Source of the DNA: Phormidium tenue FACHB-886
Lineage (GTDB): Bacteria; Cyanobacteriota; Cyanobacteriia; Elainellales; Elainellaceae
DNA length: 64,000 bases
Assembly: GCF_014764505.1 (NCBI RefSeq)
Contig: NZ_JACXWX010000007.1
Coordinates: forward strand, 186,001-250,000
Direction of reading: 5' to 3'
Shown one piece after another: positions 56,345 to 64,000 of this stretch. The notes under the pieces are model-generated. The model made no database searches. It worked only from the letters and a program-made list of their open reading frames with translations, and had not been told where the DNA came from. Within the stretch, counting starts at the first letter, position 1; every line of letters begins with the position of its first letter. A program made the position numbers and the translations under genes.

Positions 56345-57262
56345 GTGCTGCGAATTGAACATCTCAGTAAGGCATATAGCACTCCGACGGGCAAGCGTCC
56401 CGTTCTGGAGGATTTGTCCTTTTCGATCGCCCCAGGAGAAATCTACGGACTGCTAGGGCCCAATGGTGCAGGCAAAACCACCACCATCAACATCATCTGC
56501 AACCTCTTGCAGCCCGATCGGGGTGTAGTGGAGGTGAACGGTCAACCTATCTCAAAACGCACACAATCGCTGATTGGCGTTGCTCCGCAGGAGAATTTGC
56601 TCTACCGCAGTCTCACCTGTCAGGAGAACCTCAATTTTTTCGCACAGATTTATGGGTTACCGAAGCGGCAGCGGGTTCAGCAGGTTAGAGCTTGTTTGGA
56701 GGCAGTAAATCTTACCGATCGCGCTAATAGCCCTGTGGAAACACTCAGCGGCGGTATGCAGCGACGGCTGAGTGTGGCGATCGCCCTCGTTCATCAGCCT
56801 AAGCTGGTCATTCTAGATGAACCCACTACAGGACTAGATATTGAAACGCGCTACGACATTTGGGAATTGATCCGCCAGCTCAAAACTCAAGGTATTACCA
56901 CCCTGCTGACGACCCACCTGCTAGAAGAAGCAGAACGGCTTTGCCAAAAGATTGGCATTCTCAAAGGCGGTAGGTTACTTGCAGAAGGAACACTAGCGCA
57001 ACTGCAGCAGCGCATTCCCGCTGAAGAAATTGTGATTGTGCAAACACCCGCAGAAGCACAGGCGATCGCACAAGCAAAACAGCACGGCTTCACACCCAGA
57101 CGCTACGGCACAGATCTCGCTTTTTGGATACCTCAGCGAATGGAGCTGAAAGAAATCATAAACTGCTTTGACGGTGTTCCTCTAGATTCAATTTCTCGTC
57201 AGCCGGTGCGTCTGGAGCATCTTTACATCGAAGTCACCCAAGCCGACCAGCAGCAATTCTGA
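56345..57262 (+). CDS. ABC transporter ATP-binding protein (DrrA-like)
   Basis: 305 aa from GTG 56345, which follows GGAGG by 11 nt; a 31-codon in-frame extension overlaps the permease and lacks ATPase sequence. Walker A GPNGAGKTTT, Q-loop VAPQENLLYRS, signature LSGGMQRRL, Walker B VILDEPTTGLD and the H-loop LLTTHLLEEA are all intact. The C-terminal 90 residues are of the multidrug or lipid exporter type. The exported substrate is unknown. Confidence 0.94.
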   Translation: MLRIEHLSKAYSTPTGKRPVLEDLSFSIAPGEIYGLLGPNGAGKTTTINIICNLLQPDRGVVEVNGQPISKRTQSLIGVAPQENLLYRSLTCQENLNFFAQIYGLPKRQRVQQVRACLEAVNLTDRANSPVETLSGGMQRRLSVAIALVHQPKLVILDEPTTGLDIETRYDIWELIRQLKTQGITTLLTTHLLEEAERLCQKIGILKGGRLLAEGTLAQLQQRIPAEEIVIVQTPAEAQAIAQAKQHGFTPRRYGTDLAFWIPQRMELKEIINCFDGVPLDSISRQPVRLEHLYIEVTQADQQQF

Positions 57263-57332
57263 AGTTTTGCTGAAAAACACTGTGCCAAAGGGCGATCGCT
57301 GCTAGTCTCTAGTTTTTGGTGTGGAGTGTTTT

Positions 57333-57827
57333 ATGGTGAGAAAGTTCAGGGTTTTGACCCTGCTCCTAGCCGTCCTAGTCGGCTGGGCAAGTTCCTCCAG
57401 CGTTAGGGCGGATGATAGCGTCGAGGCAGGTGATACGGTGAACGATGCCAATTCGCTCTCAGGGAATTTAACCGTTGAAGTAGACGGGCTAAAAAGCCAG
57501 GAAGGACAGATTTGCATTAATTTATTTGCCAGCAGTCGCGGCTTCCCCAGCAACCGACAAGAAGCGTTGCAGCGGCAATGCGAGGCAATCGCCACCATTC
57601 CAATGACGTTTACCTTTAACGATCTACAGCTTGGGAACTATGCCGTTGCCGTCTACCACGATGCGAATGGTGATGAAGTTCTCGATCGCAATGAGTTGGG
57701 GATGCCGATCGAAGGCTACGGTTTTTCCAGAAATCCAGTTGTCCGTACGGGCCCGCCTGAGTTTGGCGATTCTGCAGTGCTGGTTGCAGGCTCAAGTACT
57801 AGCATCCAGATTCAGCTAAAGTACTAG
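57333..57827 (+). CDS. DUF2141 family exported protein
   Basis: 164 aa from ATG 57333 (GGAG about 6 nt upstream). Signal peptide at about 1-27 (VLTLLLAVLVGWASSS). The mature part has LTVEVDGLKSQEGQICINLF, FTFNDLQLGNYAVAVYHDAN, and GDEVLDRNELGMPIEGYGFS, characteristic of DUF2141, a small beta-sandwich domain of unknown function. It lies between the ABC exporter and the MarR gene. Confidence 0.9.
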   Translation: MVRKFRVLTLLLAVLVGWASSSSVRADDSVEAGDTVNDANSLSGNLTVEVDGLKSQEGQICINLFASSRGFPSNRQEALQRQCEAIATIPMTFTFNDLQLGNYAVAVYHDANGDEVLDRNELGMPIEGYGFSRNPVVRTGPPEFGDSAVLVAGSSTSIQIQLKY

Positions 57828-57957
57828 CGCCTTTAAAGTACTAGCGCTTTCGTTGGTAAGTTCTGTACAGGTGAATTGCTAAGAGGCAACTGTCCATAAC
57901 TCAGCTTTTTAGGTAGGTCTAGCGCTTAGGCTAGTTCCGAAACGAACTATCAGAAAG

Positions 57958-58004
57958 AATAATTAGTCTTTGTAATTATTGAGCTGAACAATTGTTGACT
58001 CAAT
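57958..58004. promoter_or_regulatory. Palindromes upstream of marR, candidate operators
   Basis: AATAATTA...TAATTATT at 57958-57980 (7-nt spacer) and an imperfect dyad ATTGAGCTGAACAATTG / TTGACTCAAT at 57978-58004, centred on CAATTG. They lie 44-90 bp before the MarR start and would suit dimeric MarR binding. Confidence 0.65.
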
Positions 58005-58047
58005 CAATCATTTGGCTCTAGACTAATCGGAGGTTTTGCTCTCGCCA

Positions 58048-58509
58048 ATGAAGAAGGGTTCTACTCATCGTTCTACGTTTCTGCCGCTGCATCCTGCCCT
58101 GGCCGAGATCACGAGTGTGCTTCTAGTAGAAGCCGCAGATAGGACCCGTCATTTATTCAGCGATAGCTTGGCTCCGTTGAAGATTCAAGTCAAACATTTT
58201 GGAATTTTGTTCTTGCTGGCTCAGCAGGGATCGCTCTCTCAGGTACAGCTAGGCAAGCAGCTAGAAGTTGACCGCGCTTTGATCGTGCGATTTGTCGATT
58301 ATCTAGAGCAACTTGGCGTAGTCCAGCGGACTCCCAATCCAACCGATCGCCGCTCTCATATCATTGTCCTAACCACCAAAGGTAATGAGCTTTTAGCTCA
58401 AGCGACTGACCTAGCGAGAACCTGCGAGGAGGAATTTCTAGCTCCTCTCTCAGAGCGAGAACAGCGGCAGCTCCATCGTTTGCTGGCTCGGCTGCTGGAA
58501 GGCAAGTGA
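58048..58509 (+). CDS. MarR family transcriptional regulator
   Basis: 153 aa from ATG 58048; TTG 58036 is an alternative but too close to GGAGG. The winged helix reads FGILFLLAQQGSLSQVQLGKQL, VDRALIVRFVDYLEQLGVV, and the wing RTPNPTDRRSHIIVLT. The gene is 147 bp upstream of the FAD/Rieske gene in the same direction, so it may control that pair. The effector is unknown. Confidence 0.93.
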   Translation: MKKGSTHRSTFLPLHPALAEITSVLLVEAADRTRHLFSDSLAPLKIQVKHFGILFLLAQQGSLSQVQLGKQLEVDRALIVRFVDYLEQLGVVQRTPNPTDRRSHIIVLTTKGNELLAQATDLARTCEEEFLAPLSEREQRQLHRLLARLLEGK

Positions 58510-58656
58510 ATTGAGCTTGGATTTTGGATTGTTTTACTGCAAACTGCTGGCGATCAGATCTGACATGCCCTGGCTACCACAAGAAGACCGTTTGGTACAT
58601 GTCTCAGTTCCATTGCAACGATTTACTGTATAACTCGATCGCATACGCCTTTTTGA

Positions 58657-60591
58657 ATGAATCAGCACTCTAATTTTTTCTCCCAAACTATCTCTCGACG
58701 AGCAGCCCTCCAGCTATTCGGGATTGGGACAGCAGGTGGACTGTTAGGATATTCGCGGTTTTCTAAGCCCCAACCCAGCATTTTTCAGAAAGACACTATT
58801 AGCCTACCGCAGCAGCTTAGCAACCCAAAGCGGGTAGTGGTGGTAGGCGGTGGCTTGGCAGGGCTAGCCTGTGCCTATGAGCTGAGCCAGCGGGGGTTTG
58901 CGGTGACGTTGCTGGAACGAGCCGCGCAGCTAGGCGGAAAAGTTGCGAGCTGGACGGTTCAGGTCGGCAACGAAACACTAAAAATGGAACATGGCTTTCA
59001 CGGCTTTTTTCCCCAGTACTACAACCTGTGGGCGCTGACAGATGAGCTGTCCGCAAGCCAAAACTTTCGCTCCTTAGATTTCTACTCGGTTGTCTACCAG
59101 GATCGCCGCTATGCGCCAGAGGTGTTTCGTCCCAGCCATTCTGCCTTTCCCTGGAACGTAGTAGATCTGGCAATTGCTTCACCCAACTGCCTCAACTGGG
59201 GATTGAATTTAACCAAGTTTGGACACTGGCAGGTTTTTCGAGAGATTACAGGCTTCCATCCTGAAAAAAGCTTTCAGCGGTTAGATCACCTCTCAGTTGC
59301 TGAATGGACAGAAAAAGACTTTCCACGCGGACTTTACGATCTCTACTTCCTGCCGTTTGCCAAATCTAGCTTGAATGCGCCCGATGCCACGAGCGCAGGT
59401 TATCTAATGCAGTTCTTCCATTTCTATTTCTTTGGCAATCCGGAAGGGCTAGCGTTTAACGGGACACGGCAAGATATGGGGCGGAGTTTGGTGCAGCCGA
59501 TCGCTGATGCGATTCTGCAAAAAGGCGGCAAAATTATCACCGAAGCAACAGTCAGCCGGGTTCACTGGCAGAACGAGAAAGTTGCGTCGATCGACTACTG
59601 CCAGGGAGCCGCCCATAGCGCTGTGCCCTTTTGGGTGAAGCGCAACCCCCTATTGAGCACCGAGCAGCAAGAATACTTTGGGGCGGGAGATGCAGTATAT
59701 GCGATCGCCTCGGGTAGCCAAACTGCAATCTCTTTGAGCTGTACTCATCAAGGTTGCACAGTGCATCAAACGCAAGGCAAATTTCAATGTCCTTGTCATG
59801 GCGCCACCTATGATGAAACGGGCAAAGTGCTGAGTGGACCTGCGCAGCAGAACTTACCGCAGTTCCAAGTCCTAGACCGCCAGGATGACCAGGTTCAGCT
59901 TGCTGCACTCCAGGCAGAGAATTCAACGGCTCAAGCTCTGGAAGCAGACTATTACATATTCGCAGCCGATATTCCAGGCATTCAACATCTATTCGCTTTA
60001 GCTGATGGAGAGGTTCCTTCTGAGATATCTAATCAAGTCAACCAGCTTTGCGTTGCCGATCCTTTTGCAGTTGTCCGGTTCTGGTTCGATCGTGATTTTG
60101 AGTGGGAACACAGCTATTTCACCTCCCTGTCCGGCTACCAGCTAACCGATAGTATTACGCTCTATCACCGAATTCAAGATGATTACATTGCCTGGGCAAA
60201 ACAAACGGGTGGCAGCGTCGTAGAGCTACACGCCTACTGCTACAAAGAGAAAGACTTCCCTACTCAACAGGCGCTGCTTGCAACCTTCGAGCAAGAGTTG
60301 TACAACATTGTTCCATCGCTGAAAGCCGCAACGATGCTGCATCGAGAGCTGGTGAACCAAAAGAACTTTGCCGGTTTTCCACCAAACAGCCATCTCAATC
60401 GCCCCGAAACCTGCACTAGCGTTTCTAATTTGCTTTTTGCAGGAGACTGGCTCAAAATGCCTTTTCCCTGCGGGCTGATGGAACGAGCTGTCAGCAGCGG
60501 ATTTTTGGCAGCGAATGCGATCCTTCAGCAAGAAGGCGTGCAGCGTCGGACAATTCTTTCTGTAAATCCACAAGGCGTTTTGCAGATTTAA
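58657..60591 (+). CDS. cruE: FAD-dependent oxidoreductase with inserted Rieske domain, probable CruE/CrtU-type carotenoid desaturase-methyltransferase
   Basis: 644 aa. A twin-arginine start (ISRRAALQLFGIG) suggests export or thylakoid-lumen targeting. The FAD loop VVVGGGLAGLACAYELSQRG is at about 61-80, and the C-terminal end closes the amine-oxidase fold with FAGDWLKMPFPCGLMERAV. A Rieske [2Fe-2S] domain is inserted at about 360-410: CTHQGC and CPCHGATYDETG carry the Cys/His ligands. FAD enzymes of this layout include CrtU/CruE, which aromatise the beta-ring of carotene. A Rieske oxygenase gene follows 36 bp downstream. The assignment to CruE is an inference from domain layout and context. 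Confidence 0.7.
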   Translation: MNQHSNFFSQTISRRAALQLFGIGTAGGLLGYSRFSKPQPSIFQKDTISLPQQLSNPKRVVVVGGGLAGLACAYELSQRGFAVTLLERAAQLGGKVASWTVQVGNETLKMEHGFHGFFPQYYNLWALTDELSASQNFRSLDFYSVVYQDRRYAPEVFRPSHSAFPWNVVDLAIASPNCLNWGLNLTKFGHWQVFREITGFHPEKSFQRLDHLSVAEWTEKDFPRGLYDLYFLPFAKSSLNAPDATSAGYLMQFFHFYFFGNPEGLAFNGTRQDMGRSLVQPIADAILQKGGKIITEATVSRVHWQNEKVASIDYCQGAAHSAVPFWVKRNPLLSTEQQEYFGAGDAVYAIASGSQTAISLSCTHQGCTVHQTQGKFQCPCHGATYDETGKVLSGPAQQNLPQFQVLDRQDDQVQLAALQAENSTAQALEADYYIFAADIPGIQHLFALADGEVPSEISNQVNQLCVADPFAVVRFWFDRDFEWEHSYFTSLSGYQLTDSITLYHRIQDDYIAWAKQTGGSVVELHAYCYKEKDFPTQQALLATFEQELYNIVPSLKAATMLHRELVNQKNFAGFPPNSHLNRPETCTSVSNLLFAGDWLKMPFPCGLMERAVSSGFLAANAILQQEGVQRRTILSVNPQGVLQI

Positions 60592-60627
60592 AAGTTGCAC
60601 AATTTTAGGAAGGAGTGAGCCAGCCGT

Positions 60628-61737
60628 ATGAATATAGAAGAGTACGAAAAATCTGCAACAGAGCCGGATAACGGAACTCACTCAGCTGTTCAGTACCGAG
60701 ATACAAGACGATCGCCGATTAATCCTAACTACTGGTACGCAGTTGCCTGCAGCAGCGAACTGCAAGCAAACCCGCTGAGCGTAACCCTCTGGCATCAAGC
60801 GATCGTTCTATACCGAGATAGCACCGGACGGGTTCAGGCGTTAGAAGATCGCTGCCCTCATCGCCAAGTCAAGCTGAGCGAGGGACGAGTTCAAGGCGAT
60901 GTTCTAGAGTGTGCTTATCACGGCTGGCAGTTCAACGCCATAGGGCAATGCAGCCATGTTCCCTACCTTGCCGAAAACCAAAAATTGCCCGCCTGTCTGC
61001 TCCGCACCTATCCTGTGCGTGAGCAGGACGGCTTTATTTGGCTCTTTCCAGGGGATGTAGCAACACTGCAGGCAGAGGCAATCCAGCCGCTAGCCCTGCC
61101 TGAATGGAATCATCTGAACTACATCGCTTCGGTGGCAACGATCGAGTGCCAAGCCCATTTTTCGTTTCTGATTGAGAATCTGATGGATATGTATCACGGG
61201 CATCTCCATGAGAACTATCAGGCTTGGGCAGACCCCAAGCTAGAGACATTGGAAGTAGAAGACGATCAGATTCACGCCCGCTATCAAGCCCAGAGTTACT
61301 ACAAAATAGACAAAATTTGGTCTGTCTCGCAGCTCTTTTTTCCCGCTCTGCGCCGTCTCCATCCTGAACCCCTCGATGTCAGCTACCTCTATCCCCACTG
61401 GGCTTCTACGCTGGGTCAAGATTTCAAGATCTACTGTTTATTCTGTCCGGTTCACGAGACTCAAACGCGGGCTTACCTGATTCACTTCACCTCGCTCCAT
61501 GCCTTCTCACGGCTGCATAAACTCTCAGAAAGATTTCGCCGCTTCGTTAAAAGGCTTTGCTTCAATGCGGCCAAAGGCTTGCTAGAAGGATTAATTCGCC
61601 AGGATGTGAAGATGATTGAGCAGGAGCAGCAAGCCTACCTCCACTCACCCGATCGCCGTAGCTACGAACTCAATCCCGCGCTTGCCAGCGTTCAACGACT
61701 GATTCGGGAGCAGGGAAACCGAAACTGGGAGAGGTAA
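60628..61737 (+). CDS. cruH: Rieske non-heme iron oxygenase, probable CruH-type carotenoid ring oxidase
   Basis: 369 aa. Rieske domain at about 30-130: EDRCPHRQVKLSEG (Cys76, His78) and CAYHGWQF (Cys95, His98). The mononuclear iron site is in ENLMDMYHGHLHENY near 183-197, with an Asp and two His in the usual arrangement. It lies directly downstream of the FAD/Rieske gene, with AAGGAG about 13 nt before the ATG, so the two are a likely operon. In synechoxanthin synthesis CruH oxidises the aromatic ring methyl; the identity here is inferred from the pairing. Confidence 0.68.
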   Translation: MNIEEYEKSATEPDNGTHSAVQYRDTRRSPINPNYWYAVACSSELQANPLSVTLWHQAIVLYRDSTGRVQALEDRCPHRQVKLSEGRVQGDVLECAYHGWQFNAIGQCSHVPYLAENQKLPACLLRTYPVREQDGFIWLFPGDVATLQAEAIQPLALPEWNHLNYIASVATIECQAHFSFLIENLMDMYHGHLHENYQAWADPKLETLEVEDDQIHARYQAQSYYKIDKIWSVSQLFFPALRRLHPEPLDVSYLYPHWASTLGQDFKIYCLFCPVHETQTRAYLIHFTSLHAFSRLHKLSERFRRFVKRLCFNAAKGLLEGLIRQDVKMIEQEQQAYLHSPDRRSYELNPALASVQRLIREQGNRNWER

Positions 61738-61772
61738 TTTGCTGGAGATGTAGCCGATTGCTGGGCAAGCGT

Positions 61773-61883
61773 TCACTGTGAGAGAAATCCAGTGAACAGG
61801 AGTGGGATCAGGAGTAGCGCTACCACAATCAGGAGTAGCGTTCCAGGTTCAACTTTGACAATGTTTTTATCAGGTTCTGGCAT
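61773..61883 (-). CDS. Possible 36-residue single-pass membrane peptide
   Basis: An ATG at 61883 opens a frame with a polar N-terminus MPEPDKNIVKVEPG, then a strongly hydrophobic TLLLIVVALLLIPLLFTGFL and a short end LSQ. The hydrophobic core is encoded partly by the direct repeat ATCAGGAGTAGCG (61807-61819 and 61828-61840). No clear Shine-Dalgarno is present. Tiny single-pass proteins are common in thylakoids, but I cannot match this to a known one; it may also be chance. Confidence 0.3.
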   Translation of the reverse strand: MPEPDKNIVKVEPGTLLLIVVALLLIPLLFTGFLSQ

Positions 61884-61984
61884 AGTGAATTAGCAGTAAA
61901 CTAGCAGTGGATTAGCACTGATTACGGTTTTTATAGCTTCAGCTTCTGTAGCAGTGTTCTGAAGCTGCATAGCAGTGCCTAGGT

Positions 61985-62030
61985 TACAGCAGTTTTCACC
62001 CAGATAAACTATTAAGTTATTTTTTGAAAA
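61985..62030. repeat. Copy of dispersed TACAGCA-TTTTCA / TTATTTTTTGAAAA repeat
   Basis: TACAGCAGTTTTCACC at 61985-62000 and TTATTTTTTGAAAA at 62017-62030 match parts of the repeat near 51261-51300 and, for the second part, 13486-13501. Only one arm is present here. Confidence 0.55.
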
Positions 62031-62112
62031 CCGCCCAGAGCGCTGTCATTGAACCTCCAACGCAGCACCGAGCCTGCGGTATGCTGAGGCTAAGTAGCAT
62101 TTGGATGGAGCA

Positions 62113-62571
62113 ATGTCTAGTCCTCAACTGGCTCAATCAGCGCTGGCTCTCGGCATTCTGCGGAAAGTGCATCATATCGCCCTGAATGTCCGCGATCTCG
62201 ATGCATCACGACAGTTTTATGGCGGGCTATTGGGGCTGCGGGAGCTGCAGGGCGATGAAGTCCCAGAAACTTTGCGGCAGGCATTTGAAGCGGGAGAAGC
62301 CGCCAATTTTGTCACGCCAGATGGCACCGTGATCGACTTATTTTGGAAGCCTGACTTGCTGCCTGCGGATCTTGATCCGCGTAAGGAATTTACGCGTGCA
62401 GGTCATTTGGCTTTTGATATCGATCCAGCGCTGTTTGAGCAAGCGGTCGAGGTTTTGCATCAGAATCAGGTAACGATCGATCATGGACCTGTTAGCCGTC
62501 CCACGGGACGCGGCATCTACTTTTACGATCCAGACGGATTTCTGGTGGAGATTCGCTGCGATCCTGATTGA
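62113..62571 (+). CDS. VOC family (glyoxalase-like) protein
   Basis: 152 aa from ATG 62113. Metal-binding and fold motifs: KVHHIALNVRDLDASRQFYG at the start, DGTVIDLFWKP in the middle, and IYFYDPDGFLVEIRCDP at the end, with His, His and Glu in the usual VOC places. The family covers glyoxalases, dioxygenases and resistance proteins; the substrate is unknown. It is followed 66 bp later by sipA. Confidence 0.92.
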   Translation: MSSPQLAQSALALGILRKVHHIALNVRDLDASRQFYGGLLGLRELQGDEVPETLRQAFEAGEAANFVTPDGTVIDLFWKPDLLPADLDPRKEFTRAGHLAFDIDPALFEQAVEVLHQNQVTIDHGPVSRPTGRGIYFYDPDGFLVEIRCDPD

Positions 62572-62636
62572 TAAACTCAGGTTTTGCTGAGGTGAGGCAG
62601 TTCTACCGCTACAGATTTCACTTTTACTACTTTCCT

Positions 62637-62855
62637 ATGGCTGAAAAACAATTTACAGTTGGCGATCGAGTTCGCATCGTTGCACTACCGCCTTACTTAA
62701 AGACGGCTGAACCCATGCCGATGCTGCGCCCCCCCAGTGTGGTGCAGCTAGGAGAAGAAGGTATAGTGCTCGATCGGCGACCCGGCGGCTATTGGGGAGT
62801 GCGGTTTACCAGAGGCACGTTCCTAATGGACACCCAATATATTGAGGCAGTCTGA
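62637..62855 (+). CDS. sipA: Regulatory protein SipA
   Basis: 72 aa. VGDRVRIVALPPYLKT, ADPMPMLRPP-like PMPMLRPPSVVQLG and LDRRPGGYWGVRFTRG are the hallmarks of SipA, a small SH3-like protein that binds the NblS/Hik33 sensor kinase and raises its autokinase activity in light, cold and nutrient stress. The start at ATG 62637 matches the family; the frame is open farther upstream but not conserved. Confidence 0.93.
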   Translation: MAEKQFTVGDRVRIVALPPYLKTAEPMPMLRPPSVVQLGEEGIVLDRRPGGYWGVRFTRGTFLMDTQYIEAV

Positions 62856-63015
62856 ATTAAAGCAGAGGCTAGATTGAGGCAGTCTGTGCAAGGCACAGTT
62901 CTTCTTTAGGGCACATTCTTAAACTCAGGTGGCACAATAGTTTTAAAGGCAGGACGTTAAAGGCGTATCCAGGCGTAGATTGTCAATAGGATGCGTTAAT
63001 ATGAATAAATATTAA

Positions 63016-64000
<985 letters not shown>

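Overview
This window is the chromosome of a cyanobacterium. It carries Ycf3 (photosystem I assembly), Psb30/Ycf12 (photosystem II), the 'photosystem II S4 domain' protein, SipA, DUF3155, DUF3531 and DUF3747 proteins, the acpP-fabF-tkt block, and an RRM RNA-binding protein followed by rpsU. HIP1-type GCGATCGC octamers, typical of cyanobacterial genomes, recur throughout coding DNA. The species cannot be fixed from the window. No heterocyst, phage or plasmid genes were seen, and no tRNA, rRNA or CRISPR array was recognised.

Layout. 1-10 kb: a phytase-like esterase lipoprotein (cut by the window start), dxr, the leftward rpsP-khpA-phoH cluster, gatC, ycf3, two membrane proteins and gatB. 10-18 kb: an S4-domain protein, a large AMIN-domain amidase, a membrane pentapeptide protein between two hairpin-rich gaps, ychF, marC and a small orphan gene. 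18-26 kb: tkt, fabF and acpP on the minus strand, a 2OG-Fe(II) oxygenase, a CBS-domain membrane protein, a cysteine-cluster protein, and psb30. 26-32 kb: prs, a decayed nirA relic with a large internal deletion, an orphan gene, murJ, NUDIX, DUF3531 and pyrD. 33-40 kb: a 930-residue GAF protein with a degenerate kinase end, a STAS protein converging on and overlapping a response regulator-PP2C phosphatase, a SWIM protein and a methyltransferase. 40-50 kb: uvrC, rbp, rpsU, DUF3155, a GAF-like histidine kinase, an SLH/DUF3747 protein, a second amidase and msrP. 50-64 kb: a MITE-like element and hairpin repeats, a MarR-GNAT fusion with a palindromic operator at its start, pyrF, a coiled-coil protein, an SDR, an ABC exporter pair, DUF2141, a MarR regulator, a FAD/Rieske fusion plus Rieske oxygenase pair (probable cruE-cruH, aromatic carotenoid synthesis), a VOC protein, sipA and the 5' part of ftsH.

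Functional groupings: peptidoglycan (murJ and two amidases), pyrimidine/PRPP metabolism (prs, pyrD, pyrF), isoprenoid and carotenoid synthesis (dxr, cruE/cruH), fatty acids (acpP, fabF), translation (rpsP, rpsU, gatB, gatC), and light/photosystem maintenance (ycf3, psb30, sipA, ftsH). The most distinctive material is the nirA relic, the regulated Rieske pair, the GAF pseudokinase, and the hairpin repeat families clustered in the long intergenic gaps. Dispersed small repeats and a broken nitrogen gene suggest local genome decay in the 26-28 kb and 50-51 kb zones.
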